Below, one piece after another: positions 25,830 through 34,251 of a DNA stretch of 64,000 bases. The position numbers were made by a program, and so were the translations under genes. The notes under the pieces were generated by a model. It searched no databases, was not told the DNA's origin, and saw only the letters and a program-made list of their open reading frames with translations. The DNA comes from Halolamina pelagica. Its GTDB lineage: Archaea; Halobacteriota; Halobacteria; Halobacteriales; Haloferacaceae. Each line of letters begins with the position of its first letter. Within the stretch, counting starts at the first letter, position 1. Where the stretch lies: NCBI RefSeq assembly GCF_900115675.1, contig NZ_FOXI01000010.1:25250-89249 (forward strand), written 5' to 3'.

Positions 25830-26905
25830 TTCCGGCCGCGAAGATCCGCTACGTCGTGGCGACCCACGGCCGGCCGCTCCGGACCCTCGGCGTCGTGTTG
25901 CTCGTGGTCGGCGTCGTTGGCGTCGCCGCCACGCTGATGTACCCACCGACGACGACGGTGACGGAAGTGACCGACAGCGCAACCGTCGAGACGGGGACGA
26001 CGATGCGGGCACCGGTCGAGGGCGAGCACGCGATGTACGACGACGGCGAAGTGCTGACCGACGAACCGGTGTACATCCGCGCGGTCGCCCCGAACCTCTC
26101 GGTGACGGCCTCAACCCGATCCCCGCCGGACGGCGTCGACATCGAGCAACGGCTCTCGATCGTGTACGAGGCGTCGTCGTCCGCGGATGGCGTGTTTCGT
26201 GAGCGCCGCGACGTGCTCCGGACGACGACCGACCGCGTTGAGCAGGAGGGCCAGGCCGTCAACACGACCGTCTCGATCGAGATCGCCGAGATCGCGCGCA
26301 CGCTGAACACGATGCGCGACGAGATCGGCGACGCCGGCGGGATAACCGCGTACCTCCACGTGGAGACTGTGTACGACGGTCCGGAGTACGAGGGGACCCT
26401 CGAGAACCGGGCGCCGCTCTCCGTGAGCGAGGACGCCTACCGGCTGCCGACGACGGACCTCCGCCAGGACCACCCCACGACCACGTCGGTGACCCAGCCT
26501 GACCCCCGGCAGGTGTTCGAGGTACCGCTCCCCGAACTGGGCAGCGTCGTCGTTCCCCATTGGACGCCCCTGTTCGGCGTGCTGGCCGTGCTTGGCGGGC
26601 TGGCGATCGGCGCTGCTCGGTACGGCCGCGAGTTCTCGGTCACCCGCGAACGGGCCACCGTCCACCGGCTCCGGTACGCCGAGTGGATCTCGACCGGCGA
26701 GCTCCCCGCGACGCTCGCTGCGCACCCCTTCGTCGTTCCGATGGCGTCGCTCCAGGCGCTCGTCGATGTCGCCATCGACTCCGAGACGCGAGTCGTCCAC
26801 GACGCCTCTCAGGACTGCTACGCGGTGCTGACGGCAGGCGCGCTGTACGTGTTCGTTCCGGATGCCGGCAGCGAGGTCGACGATCCGGCGCCAGCAGACG
26901 CCTGA
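25826..26905 (+). CDS. DUF5305-like bitopic membrane protein
   Basis: A 359-residue protein from a GTG that overlaps the preceding stop (GTGA). A membrane segment at about 18-37 is followed by an extracytoplasmic domain of about 200 residues (VTDSATVETGTT..., LNVSVTAS-like strands). A second membrane segment lies at about 240-260 (LFGVLAVLGGLAIGA), and the cytoplasmic tail is about 95 residues long (YAEWISTGELP..., ending YAVLTAGALYVFVPD). This matches the DUF5305 layout regularly found beside archaeal SipW-like peptidases. It may anchor or assemble the secreted proteins; the molecular role is unknown. Confidence 0.72.
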   Translation: MIPAAKIRYVVATHGRPLRTLGVVLLVVGVVGVAATLMYPPTTTVTEVTDSATVETGTTMRAPVEGEHAMYDDGEVLTDEPVYIRAVAPNLSVTASTRSPPDGVDIEQRLSIVYEASSSADGVFRERRDVLRTTTDRVEQEGQAVNTTVSIEIAEIARTLNTMRDEIGDAGGITAYLHVETVYDGPEYEGTLENRAPLSVSEDAYRLPTTDLRQDHPTTTSVTQPDPRQVFEVPLPELGSVVVPHWTPLFGVLAVLGGLAIGAARYGREFSVTRERATVHRLRYAEWISTGELPATLAAHPFVVPMASLQALVDVAIDSETRVVHDASQDCYAVLTAGALYVFVPDAGSEVDDPAPADA

Positions 26906-27135
26906 CTGATCGTCGGCTGGGCGTGCTCGGCGATGATGTCCGCGTCGACACAGGGCGCAGTCAGAACCCCTGGCAACCGGGATCGGAGGGTCGTTTCGCG
27001 GGCACTGAACACGTCGCATCGGTTTCGGCCACGAGTTCCCCTCCGACACACGGCTTGATCATCCACTGAGACCGGTAGCTCCGCGTTTGTCGCTTGGACA
27101 CCGGGAATTATACTTCGGTCGGCCGACCCGAAGGC

Positions 27136-27987
27136 ATGGCACTCGCGACCCCGGACCTCTCGGGCTCGACGGCGTTCATCACCGGAACGACCCGCGGGAT
27201 CGGCAAACAGCTCGCGCTCGCACTCGCCGACCACGGCTGTAACATCGTCTCGACGGGCAAGACGACCGACGACGACGACGCGGATCTCGCCGGATCCATC
27301 GAGCAGACGGCCCGCGAGGTGCGTGACCGCGGTGTCGAGGCCCTCGCGCTCGAACTCGACCTCCGCGACGAGGCCCGCGTCGAGGCGGTCGTCGAGGAGG
27401 CGATCGACCACTTCGGTGAGGTGGACGTCGTCATCAACAACGCGAGCGCCATCCAGCTGGCGAACATCGCCGACCTGCCGGCCGACAGGTTCGATCTGCT
27501 AACCGACGTGAACGTCCGCGGGAGCCACCTCGTCGCGCACTCGTTCGCCGATCACCTCGCGGAACTTGACGAGGCGTGGCTGCTATCGAACTCGCCGCCG
27601 GTCGTGACTGACCGCTCGCCGGGGAAAGCCCCGTACGCGTGGTCGAAGCTCGGGATGTCGTTTATCACGCTCTCGCTCGCCGAGGAGTTGGCGGGCGCCG
27701 ACGTCGGCTGTAACACGTTCTGGCCGGTGACGACGATCGACACCCGCGCCACCCGGTACTTCGGGCTCGGGACCGAGGACGACTGGCGCACCCCGGAGAT
27801 CGTCTCCGATGCAGTGCTCGAGATCCTGGCACGCGATCCGTCGGCGTGTACGGGCAACAGCTTCTACGACGAAGCCCTGCTCCGTGAGGCGGGAGTCACC
27901 GATTTCTCGGCGTACAACCTCACCGACGGCGATCCGGCACCGCTGTCGGCACGGATGTTCGACCCGGAGTTCGAACGCGGGGAGTGA
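27136..27987 (+). CDS. Short-chain dehydrogenase (HSDL2-like)
   Basis: A 283-residue classical SDR. The NAD(P)-binding TGTTRGIGK motif is near residue 18, NNAS near 101, and the catalytic YAWSK near 171. The N-terminal half is closest in pattern to HSDL2-type SDRs, without their C-terminal sterol-carrier domain. The ATG at 27136 sits about 27 bases after the TATA-like GAATTATAC (27107-27115), so the mRNA is probably leaderless. Substrate unknown. Confidence 0.85.
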   Translation: MALATPDLSGSTAFITGTTRGIGKQLALALADHGCNIVSTGKTTDDDDADLAGSIEQTAREVRDRGVEALALELDLRDEARVEAVVEEAIDHFGEVDVVINNASAIQLANIADLPADRFDLLTDVNVRGSHLVAHSFADHLAELDEAWLLSNSPPVVTDRSPGKAPYAWSKLGMSFITLSLAEELAGADVGCNTFWPVTTIDTRATRYFGLGTEDDWRTPEIVSDAVLEILARDPSACTGNSFYDEALLREAGVTDFSAYNLTDGDPAPLSARMFDPEFERGE

Positions 27988-28136
27988 CCGATCCCTTCCT
28001 CCACGGCGGGGAGTCCAGCAGCCTGCCCGGTGAACCAAGGGGGGCGCCCGGCGGTTGAAACGCCCTCTCCGTGGGGTATCACCACGGCCGGCGCAGGGTT
28101 ACGACCCTCGCTCAGAACGCGCGAACCACCCTGGCG

Positions 28137-28336
28137 CGATACCTCAGTTCCGATCACCATCTCGGGCATTCGAAGTCGTCACGTGCCGCGATCGTCAGTT
28201 CATCTCGGGGGCTAGCGACATGCTCAACCGGTTCGACGAGACTGTCGGTCCCGGCGACGTACTGGTTCACTTGGGTGAGGCCGCGATGGACATACACGAC
28301 GGAGGCTATCGCCGCCACCATCCCCTCCTCGATTAG
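28137..28336 (+). pseudogene. N-terminal remnant of a calcineurin-like metallophosphoesterase
   Basis: RYLSSDHHLGHSKS is seen in one frame (about 28140-28181). In the next frame, directly continuing, is CRDRQF...MLNRFDETVGPGDVLVHLGEAAMDIHDGG (28184-28336). Together these are the first 65 or so codons of a haloarchaeal calcineurin-like phosphoesterase (DxH and the later HLGD-type block). There is a frame change near 28181, no start codon in place, and the remaining two-thirds of the family length is missing. The block lies between the SDR and the ABC genes. Confidence 0.7.
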
Positions 28337-28387
28337 TCTACACACCTAATACCGTAGTATTTTGGGAGATGTACACGTACGGACAAT

Positions 28388-29377
28388 ATGGATACGGGTT
28401 CACTATCGGACGCACGGGGATCGGCCGGCGACGAGCCGGTCGCCATCCAGACGAGGGGGCTGACGAAACGCTACGGGGAGGACGTGTTGGCCGTCGACGA
28501 CCTCGACCTGACGGTGTACGAGGGCGAGATATTCGGCTTTCTCGGCCCCAACGGCGCCGGGAAGTCCACGACGATCGACGTGATCATGGACTACGTCAGG
28601 CCGTCGGCCGGGAGTGCGACGGTTCTCGGTTTCGACGCCCAGCGGGAGACGCGAGCGATCCACGAACGGGTCGGTATTCTGCCGGACGGGTACGGCCTCT
28701 ACGACCGTCTCTCCGGGCGGAAACACCTCGAGTACGCGATCTCGTTGAAACGAGCGACCGACGACGTCGACGACCTCCTCGATCGAGTCGGGCTCGACGC
28801 GTCGGCTGCCGATCGCGTCGTCGGTGGCTACTCGAAGGGGATGACCCAACGATTGGCCCTCGCGATCGCCCTCGTCGGCGACCCGGAGCTACTGATCCTC
28901 GACGAGCCGTCGTCGGGACTCGACCCCAACGGCGTCCGTCTCGTCCGTGAGATCGCTCGGGACCACGCCGACCGGGGGAGGACGGTCTTCTTCTCGAGCC
29001 ACATTCTCAGCCAGGTCGAGGCGGTCTGTGACCGCGTCGCGATCCTCAACCGTGGTCGACTCGTCGCCGTCGACTCGATCGCCGGGCTCCGCGACGCGCT
29101 CGGAACTGGGTCGACGGTGACGCTCACGGTCGATTCCGTCCCGGACTCGCTGACGGTCGCGGCTATCGCCGGCGTCTCCGACGTTGCCGTCGATGACCGA
29201 ACGATTCGGGTACGCGTCGACGAGGCCACAGCGAAGGTCGACGTGATCGACCGCGTCCGCGACGATGGTGCGGCAGTGCTCGACGTGACGATCGAGGAGT
29301 CGTCGTTGGAGGACCTGTTCAGCGCCTACACCGGCGATGCGCCCCGGCAGGTCGGCGCTCCGGAGGGGGAGCGATGA
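28388..29377 (+). CDS. ABC transporter ATP-binding protein
   Basis: A 329-residue cytoplasmic ATPase subunit of an ABC-2 type exporter. Walker A GPNGAGKST is at residues 53-61. The signature is YSKGMTQRL near 149, replacing LSGGQ as is common in this group, and Walker B is LLILDEPSSGLD near 168. The last 90 residues form the small C-terminal domain typical of drug/lipid exporter ATPases. It overlaps the permease gene by 4 bases. Cargo unknown. Confidence 0.93.
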   Translation: MDTGSLSDARGSAGDEPVAIQTRGLTKRYGEDVLAVDDLDLTVYEGEIFGFLGPNGAGKSTTIDVIMDYVRPSAGSATVLGFDAQRETRAIHERVGILPDGYGLYDRLSGRKHLEYAISLKRATDDVDDLLDRVGLDASAADRVVGGYSKGMTQRLALAIALVGDPELLILDEPSSGLDPNGVRLVREIARDHADRGRTVFFSSHILSQVEAVCDRVAILNRGRLVAVDSIAGLRDALGTGSTVTLTVDSVPDSLTVAAIAGVSDVAVDDRTIRVRVDEATAKVDVIDRVRDDGAAVLDVTIEESSLEDLFSAYTGDAPRQVGAPEGER

Positions 29378-30213
29378 CGGCCGCGCCGATCTGGCTGACG
29401 ATCGCTCGCAAGGAGTTCGCCGACGCCCTCCGGTCGCGCATGATCTGGGGCATCGTCGTGATCATCGCCGTGATGACGTCGCTGTCCGCGGGTGTCTCCC
29501 TCCTCGTGCCCGACGTCGATGGCGGTGTCGAGATGGCGATCGGCGGCGCGTCGCAGTTCGCGGGGCTGCTCGTCCCCATCATGGCGCTGATCGCCGCCTA
29601 CCTCGCGATCTCCGGCGAACGGGAGTCGGGGAGCCTGAAGGTGATCCTCGGGCTCCCGCCGTCGCGGGGCGAAGTGCTCTTCGGGAAGTTCCTCGGCCGG
29701 AGCGGTGTGGTCGCGATCGGACTCACGCTGGGGTTCGCGGTCTCGGGTGTCGTCACGGCGGCACTCTACGGCGGCCTCCCCGTGGGGGCGTTCGTTGGAA
29801 CGACGATCCTGACCGTCCTTCTCGGCGTTTCGTTCGTCGGCATCGCCATCGGGATCTCCGCCGTCACGAAGACGCGATCCCGGGCGATGACGCTGGCGAT
29901 CACGGCGTACCTCGGGCTGACGCTGCTCTGGGACCTGGCCCCAAACGCGGTTCACTTGCTCGTCACCGGCGAGATGCCCGGCGAAGTCGTGCCCGGGTGG
30001 TTCCTGCTCCTGCAGGGGTTCAGTCCGACCGGGGCGTACAACGCGCTCGTCCAGCGGCTGTTGCTCGGCGGCGGAACTGCCGTGGAAGCGCGACTCGGCG
30101 GCCCAGCACCGGGGTACCTCGATCCGGCGGTGTTCGTGGTCATCATGCTCGCTTGGGCTGTCGTCCCGCTCGTCGCCGGGTATCTCACGTTCCGCCGAGC
30201 CGACCTGAGCTAA
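29374..30213 (+). CDS. ABC-2 type transporter permease
   Basis: A 279-residue integral membrane protein with six hydrophobic segments. An amphipathic start (IWLTIARKEFADALRSRMIWG) and the central ISGERESGSLKVILGLPPSR loop are hallmarks of ABC-2 permeases of the NosY/NatB-like type. It is translationally coupled to the upstream ATPase and forms a two-gene exporter with it. Confidence 0.92.
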   Translation: MTAAPIWLTIARKEFADALRSRMIWGIVVIIAVMTSLSAGVSLLVPDVDGGVEMAIGGASQFAGLLVPIMALIAAYLAISGERESGSLKVILGLPPSRGEVLFGKFLGRSGVVAIGLTLGFAVSGVVTAALYGGLPVGAFVGTTILTVLLGVSFVGIAIGISAVTKTRSRAMTLAITAYLGLTLLWDLAPNAVHLLVTGEMPGEVVPGWFLLLQGFSPTGAYNALVQRLLLGGGTAVEARLGGPAPGYLDPAVFVVIMLAWAVVPLVAGYLTFRRADLS

Positions 30214-30255
30214 CCGGCCTATCTCCCGGCAAGGAGGCTGGGACCGCCACGCCGG

Positions 30256-31590
30256 CTATCGCTCGTGCAGCCGCATCCGGATCTCCTCGTCGGGTCGGGA
30301 GGTGACCGTCTGGATCACCTCGACGGTACGGCCCGAGGTGAGTTCGAGGTGGTACTGCTGGTAGAGCATCGCGAGGATGAGTCGCGCTTCGAGCATTGCG
30401 AACCGGTCGCCGATGCAGCGGCGCGGGCCGGCGGAGAACGGGAAGTACGCGAGTTGGGGGAGCGAATCGCGCAGGTCGTCGGTCCAGCGCTCCGGGCGGA
30501 AGGCCAACGGGTCGTCGTACCACCGGTCGTCGCGGTGGACCACCCACTGGCTCAGGAACACCCGCGACCCGGCGGGGATCTCGTAGCCGCCGACGTGATC
30601 GGACTCCTTCGTCTCGCGAACGATGCTCGGCACCGGCGGGAACAGCCGCATCGACTCCTCGACGACGCGCTCGGTGTACGTCAGGTCGGGCAGGTCCGCC
30701 ATCGTCGGGCGCTCACCGCCGAGCACGGCTTCGAGTTCCGCGACGAGCTTCTCCTCGATCCCCGAGTGCTGGGCGAGCAGGTAGGTCGTGTAGGTGAGCG
30801 ACACCGCGGTCGTCTCGTGGCCGGCGGTGAGCAGGGTGATCGCCTCGTCGCGGATCTGCTCGTCGTCCAGGGGTGCGCCGTCCGCCTGCGCTTCGAGCAG
30901 CATCGAGATCACGTCGTCCGCACCGGGGTCGTCGCGTTTCTGGGCGATGATGTCGTCGACGACCTCGTCGAGGGTCGCCCGCGCGCTGGCCATCTTTCGC
31001 CGGGACGGGAGCGGGACGCCCTCGGGAACGAGCAGGTTCGAGAGGCTGGCGGTGGCGGGGAGGTAGCTGTTCATCGCCGCCTCGATCTCGTCGACGTACC
31101 GGTCGATGTCGACGCCGAACAGCGCCTCGGCGACGATCCGGAGGGTCAACTCCATCATGTCCTCGTGGATCGACCGGGTCTCGCCGGCCGACCAGTCGTC
31201 GAGCAATCGCGCGGTCTGGTCGGTCATCATCTCGCCGTAGACGCTGATCCGGTCGGGGTGGAAGGCGGGCTGCATCAGTCGTCGGTTCCGGCGCCACGCC
31301 TCGCCCTCGCTGTTGAGGATGCCGTTGCCGGTCAGCGGACGGAGGATCCGCTGGAACTGCTCGCCCTTGACGTAGTTCGTGTTGTTGTGGACGAGCACGT
31401 GAGCGATGTGCTCCGGATGGTTGAACTGGTAGAAGTGCTCGCCCAACCCCTCCCAGTGGACGACGTCGCCGTACTCGTGAGCGACGGACTCCGTGAACTC
31501 GAGGCCGCCGAGGATCGACTGCGGGACCGCGCCGACGACGGGGAGGCCGTCGGGGCCGGGTGGGAACTCACCGCTCGTGTCAGAGGGCAT
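30256..31590 (-). CDS. Cytochrome P450
   Basis: A 444-residue soluble P450. The I-helix AGHETT is at residues 256-261, ExxR is EESMR (311-315), and the heme-binding FPFSAGPRRCIG has its cysteine ligand at C392. The proline-rich PPGPDGLPVVG start is also typical. Length is complete. Haloarchaeal relatives are called CYP174-like, but I cannot assign a family number. No ferredoxin reductase lies next to it, so redox partners must be encoded elsewhere. Substrate unknown. A TATA-like CAAGTATCC (about 31619-31627) precedes it. Confidence 0.93.
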   Translation of the reverse strand: MPSDTSGEFPPGPDGLPVVGAVPQSILGGLEFTESVAHEYGDVVHWEGLGEHFYQFNHPEHIAHVLVHNNTNYVKGEQFQRILRPLTGNGILNSEGEAWRRNRRLMQPAFHPDRISVYGEMMTDQTARLLDDWSAGETRSIHEDMMELTLRIVAEALFGVDIDRYVDEIEAAMNSYLPATASLSNLLVPEGVPLPSRRKMASARATLDEVVDDIIAQKRDDPGADDVISMLLEAQADGAPLDDEQIRDEAITLLTAGHETTAVSLTYTTYLLAQHSGIEEKLVAELEAVLGGERPTMADLPDLTYTERVVEESMRLFPPVPSIVRETKESDHVGGYEIPAGSRVFLSQWVVHRDDRWYDDPLAFRPERWTDDLRDSLPQLAYFPFSAGPRRCIGDRFAMLEARLILAMLYQQYHLELTSGRTVEVIQTVTSRPDEEIRMRLHER

Positions 31591-32115
31591 CGCGTGGTAC
31601 TACGACCGCCCCCGTGTTGAGGATACTTGCTCGGGAGGGTCGGACCGATGCCGAGCTCACGGCGGTCCGGAGCTCGTTCATCTACGGCGTCGGATCCGAG
31701 TCCGGAAACACGCGACGAGGCTGCGGGACGCCGCTGCTGTCGGCCCGGAGTCCGACTGCACACGGATCGAGGGCTGTACGTGGGGTCCGGCGAGGGGGAC
31801 GGTTCGAGGCACGCGCTCAACGAGCGGCGGGACGTGCCCGAACGCCGGATCCGAGACCGGAAGACGACCGCGAAAAGGAAGGGACACCCAGCGAGGAGTA
31901 CTGGGAGAAGCGCCTCGGGTGGCTGCTCGAGGAGTGATCTGGACGAGTCAGCCCCCGGCCATCATTCAAGCGACCTGTGCGATCGTGACGAGCCCCGGGG
32001 GCCCGTAACGATCGTCGGATGATGAGGATCCGAGCGCATACCCCCGACCGGAGGCGGGAGAGGAGGGCAAAACGGGCTAATTTATCTGGGTGCAGGTGGA
32101 TTCGGGACTAAAGCG
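31591..32115. other. Intergenic region, no supported gene
   Basis: About 525 bases between the divergent P450 and ZIP genes. The P450 promoter is at the left edge. At the right, CTAATTTATC near 32077-32086 is a good TATA box for the ZIP gene. Open frames in the middle have composition typical of shadows and no recognisable domain. The end of one frame (EYWEKRLGWLLEE, to 31937) looks protein-like, but there is no start or homologous context, so it is not called. Confidence 0.5.
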
Positions 32116-32949
32116 ATGATCTCGATCGCTGAACTGTTCGTTCGCGTCGCCGGCGAAAACCCGGTCGTCCAAGGGTTCGTCGGCGGGGTTGTGATCGCGG
32201 GGCTAAACCTGTTCGGCGCGATGCTGGTGTTCGTCTGGCGGGACCCGTCGGAACGTGCCCTCGATGGCGCGCTCGGGTTTGCGGCCGGGGTGATGCTGGC
32301 CGCAGCGTTCACGAGCCTCATCATCCCCGGAATCGAGCAATACTCCGGGGGGAATCCGATCCCGACGCTGGTGGGTGTCGCACTCGGCGTCCTCTTTCTC
32401 GATCAAGCCGATGCGCTCATCCCCCATGCACACTACCTCCTAACCGGGCGCAGACGGAGGGACGAGGCCAACCCGAGCACGTCCCTGCCGCTCGATAACG
32501 AGCGGCTGGCTCCTGTCGTGCTGTTCATCTTAGCGATCACGCTCCACAACATGCCCGAAGGGCTGGCAGTGGGTGTCGGATTCGGATCCGGGAACATCGC
32601 GAACGCGATCCCGCTGATGCTCGCTATCGGCATTCAAAACATCCCCGAAGGCCTCGCCGTCTCTGTGGCCGCGATCAATGCCGGGCTGGATCGGCGGTCC
32701 TATGCCGTCTTCGCCGGCTTGCGATCCGGTATCGTTGAGATCCCGCTCGCAGTGCTCGGCGCGTTGGCGGTCAGTGCCGTCGAGCCGATCCTTCCGTACG
32801 CGATGGGCTTCGCCGCGGGCGCAATGCTGTTCGTGATTTCCGACGAGATCATTCCCGAAACCCACACCCGAGGGTACGAACGGACTGCCACCCTGGGGGT
32901 GATGGCGGGCGTCATTGTGATGCTGTATCTCGACGTCAGTTTAGGGTGA
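32116..32949 (+). CDS. ZIP-family metal transporter
   Basis: A 277-residue membrane protein with about eight transmembrane segments. The two metal-path motifs HNMPEG (144-149) and QNIPEG (174-179) define TM4 and TM5 of ZIP transporters, which take divalent metals such as Zn2+ into the cytoplasm. The His-containing loop (PHAHYLLTGRRRR) between TM3 and TM4 is short. It stands alone with its own promoter, and the metal cannot be read from the sequence. Confidence 0.93.
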   Translation: MISIAELFVRVAGENPVVQGFVGGVVIAGLNLFGAMLVFVWRDPSERALDGALGFAAGVMLAAAFTSLIIPGIEQYSGGNPIPTLVGVALGVLFLDQADALIPHAHYLLTGRRRRDEANPSTSLPLDNERLAPVVLFILAITLHNMPEGLAVGVGFGSGNIANAIPLMLAIGIQNIPEGLAVSVAAINAGLDRRSYAVFAGLRSGIVEIPLAVLGALAVSAVEPILPYAMGFAAGAMLFVISDEIIPETHTRGYERTATLGVMAGVIVMLYLDVSLG

Positions 32950-32993
32950 TCGCTGATAGGCACTCGGGGGGACTTAGAGCCATCCAGCGATCA
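32947..32993 (+). terminator. Stem-loop at the end of the ZIP gene
   Basis: TGATCGCTG (32947-32955) and its exact complement CAGCGATCA (32985-32993) form a 9-base-pair stem starting at the stop codon. The 29-base loop contains a run of six G. It may act in termination or mRNA 3'-end stability. No U-tract follows. Confidence 0.45.
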
Positions 32994-33115
32994 AGGCCCC
33001 GAGGCTACCTGCTGTAATCTCGGAACGGAGGTCCCGAGTGGTGTACGGAGTCGCAGCGAGGGGTGCCGAACGATTCCAGAAACCTGTTAAGAAAGCGACT
33101 CGAAAGCCATGGCGC

Positions 33116-34027
33116 ATGGTCCCTACACTGGAACGCCGCACCCTGCTCGGCGCGCTGACTGCTGCCGGCGCCGCCGGGCTCGCTGGCTGTTCCCTCAGCC
33201 CTCCACGTCCCGACGAACGGACGGACGAGTTCCGAGACTGGCTCCACGAACCCGGAACGGTTCGGGATCCGGGTCACTACCCGTTCGCCGCCATCGACGT
33301 CTCGACGTTTGCCGTCCGCGAGTCGGCAGTCGACGCCGAGGCGTACCGGGACGTCGAATCGTTCGTCGACTACCACCTCGGCCCCGCCGGCTTGGGCGTC
33401 GATCGGGTCGACTGGCTGGTCGAAGGCAGCGTCGCCGGGGTCGCCGCCTGCTCCCGCTCGAAGGACAAACTGACCGACGCACTCGAGGGGAACGGCTACG
33501 TCGAGCGGACGACCTACCGGGAGTACACACTCTACGTCCCGGACGGGAGTGGGAGCCCGACCAGTTCCGTTGCGGTCGCCGACGACCGCGTCGTCTCGAC
33601 CGGGAACGTTCAGCAACCCGTCGATGCCGCCCGTGCCGTGATCGACACTGGCGCCGGTGAAACCCCACGCTACGCCGCCGCTCGGGAACCCATGGTCGAC
33701 CTCTTGGACGCCCTCGACGGGGACGCCATGACGTACGGACGGACCCGTGAGACCGTCGCGGATTCCGGAGTAGCGCAGGGCGTGTTCGAAGGGATGGTCG
33801 CCGATGGAAGCGCGCTCTCGTTCGACGGCGACGCCGCCGAGGGTCAGTGGGCGTTCGTCCATGCGGACGCCGACGACGTCGACCTCGACGCCGTCCAGTC
33901 GTGGGTCGACAGCCAGTCCGACGGGACGGTCGGTGCGTTCGAGGACCGCTCGGTTTCACAGTCCGGCCGAACCGCCCTCGTCACGGGGTCGGCGTCGATT
34001 GGCGAGGCGCCGCTCCTCTGGCCCTAG
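33116..34027 (+). CDS. Lipoprotein, unknown function
   Basis: A 303-residue exported protein with the signal RRTLLGALTAAGAAGLAGC (twin Arg, lipobox LAGC near residue 24). The mature domain looks like two repeated alpha/beta halves: FRDWLHEPGTV...FAAIDVSTF and later EGMVADGSALSFDGDAAEGQWAFVHADADD. Similar haloarchaeal proteins are annotated only as hypothetical. The ATG at 33116 is about 27 bases after GTTAAG (33086-33091), so it is probably leaderless; an upstream in-frame GTG at 33038 is disfavoured. No enzyme motif was seen. Confidence 0.75.
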   Translation: MVPTLERRTLLGALTAAGAAGLAGCSLSPPRPDERTDEFRDWLHEPGTVRDPGHYPFAAIDVSTFAVRESAVDAEAYRDVESFVDYHLGPAGLGVDRVDWLVEGSVAGVAACSRSKDKLTDALEGNGYVERTTYREYTLYVPDGSGSPTSSVAVADDRVVSTGNVQQPVDAARAVIDTGAGETPRYAAAREPMVDLLDALDGDAMTYGRTRETVADSGVAQGVFEGMVADGSALSFDGDAAEGQWAFVHADADDVDLDAVQSWVDSQSDGTVGAFEDRSVSQSGRTALVTGSASIGEAPLLWP

Positions 34028-34087
34028 GGCTCACCGACGCGAATATCGGTCACGGGTGAGAGCTCTCACCCCACCCTCGTCGGTGGG
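34021..34087. terminator. Three consecutive palindromes between convergent genes
   Basis: GCCCTAGGGC (34021-34030) overlaps the stop codon. GGGTGAGAGCTCTCACCC (34054-34071) is an 18-base perfect palindrome. CCCACC-CTCGTC-GGTGGG (34070-34087) follows. They lie between the lipoprotein gene and the convergent RND transporter gene and can fold on either strand, so a bidirectional terminator is plausible. Confidence 0.45.
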
Positions 34088-34251
34088 AAGAGTTGAGAAC
34101 ACGGACTGTACTTACCGGTGGCCGACTTCCCGATGATCGCGGTCGAATAGAGCTCGAAACGGCCGGTACCGGAGTCCATGTGAGCAAGCGGGTCGGGTCA
34201 GCGCTGACGGTCGTGTTCGGAGGCGCGGGTTCCGTACGCGGGCGAACGATC

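Noticed and set aside
31627..32022. Open frames in the P450-ZIP intergenic region
   Set aside because: No domain, start context or promoter; one ends in a protein-like EYWEKRLGWLLEE, but that alone is not enough.
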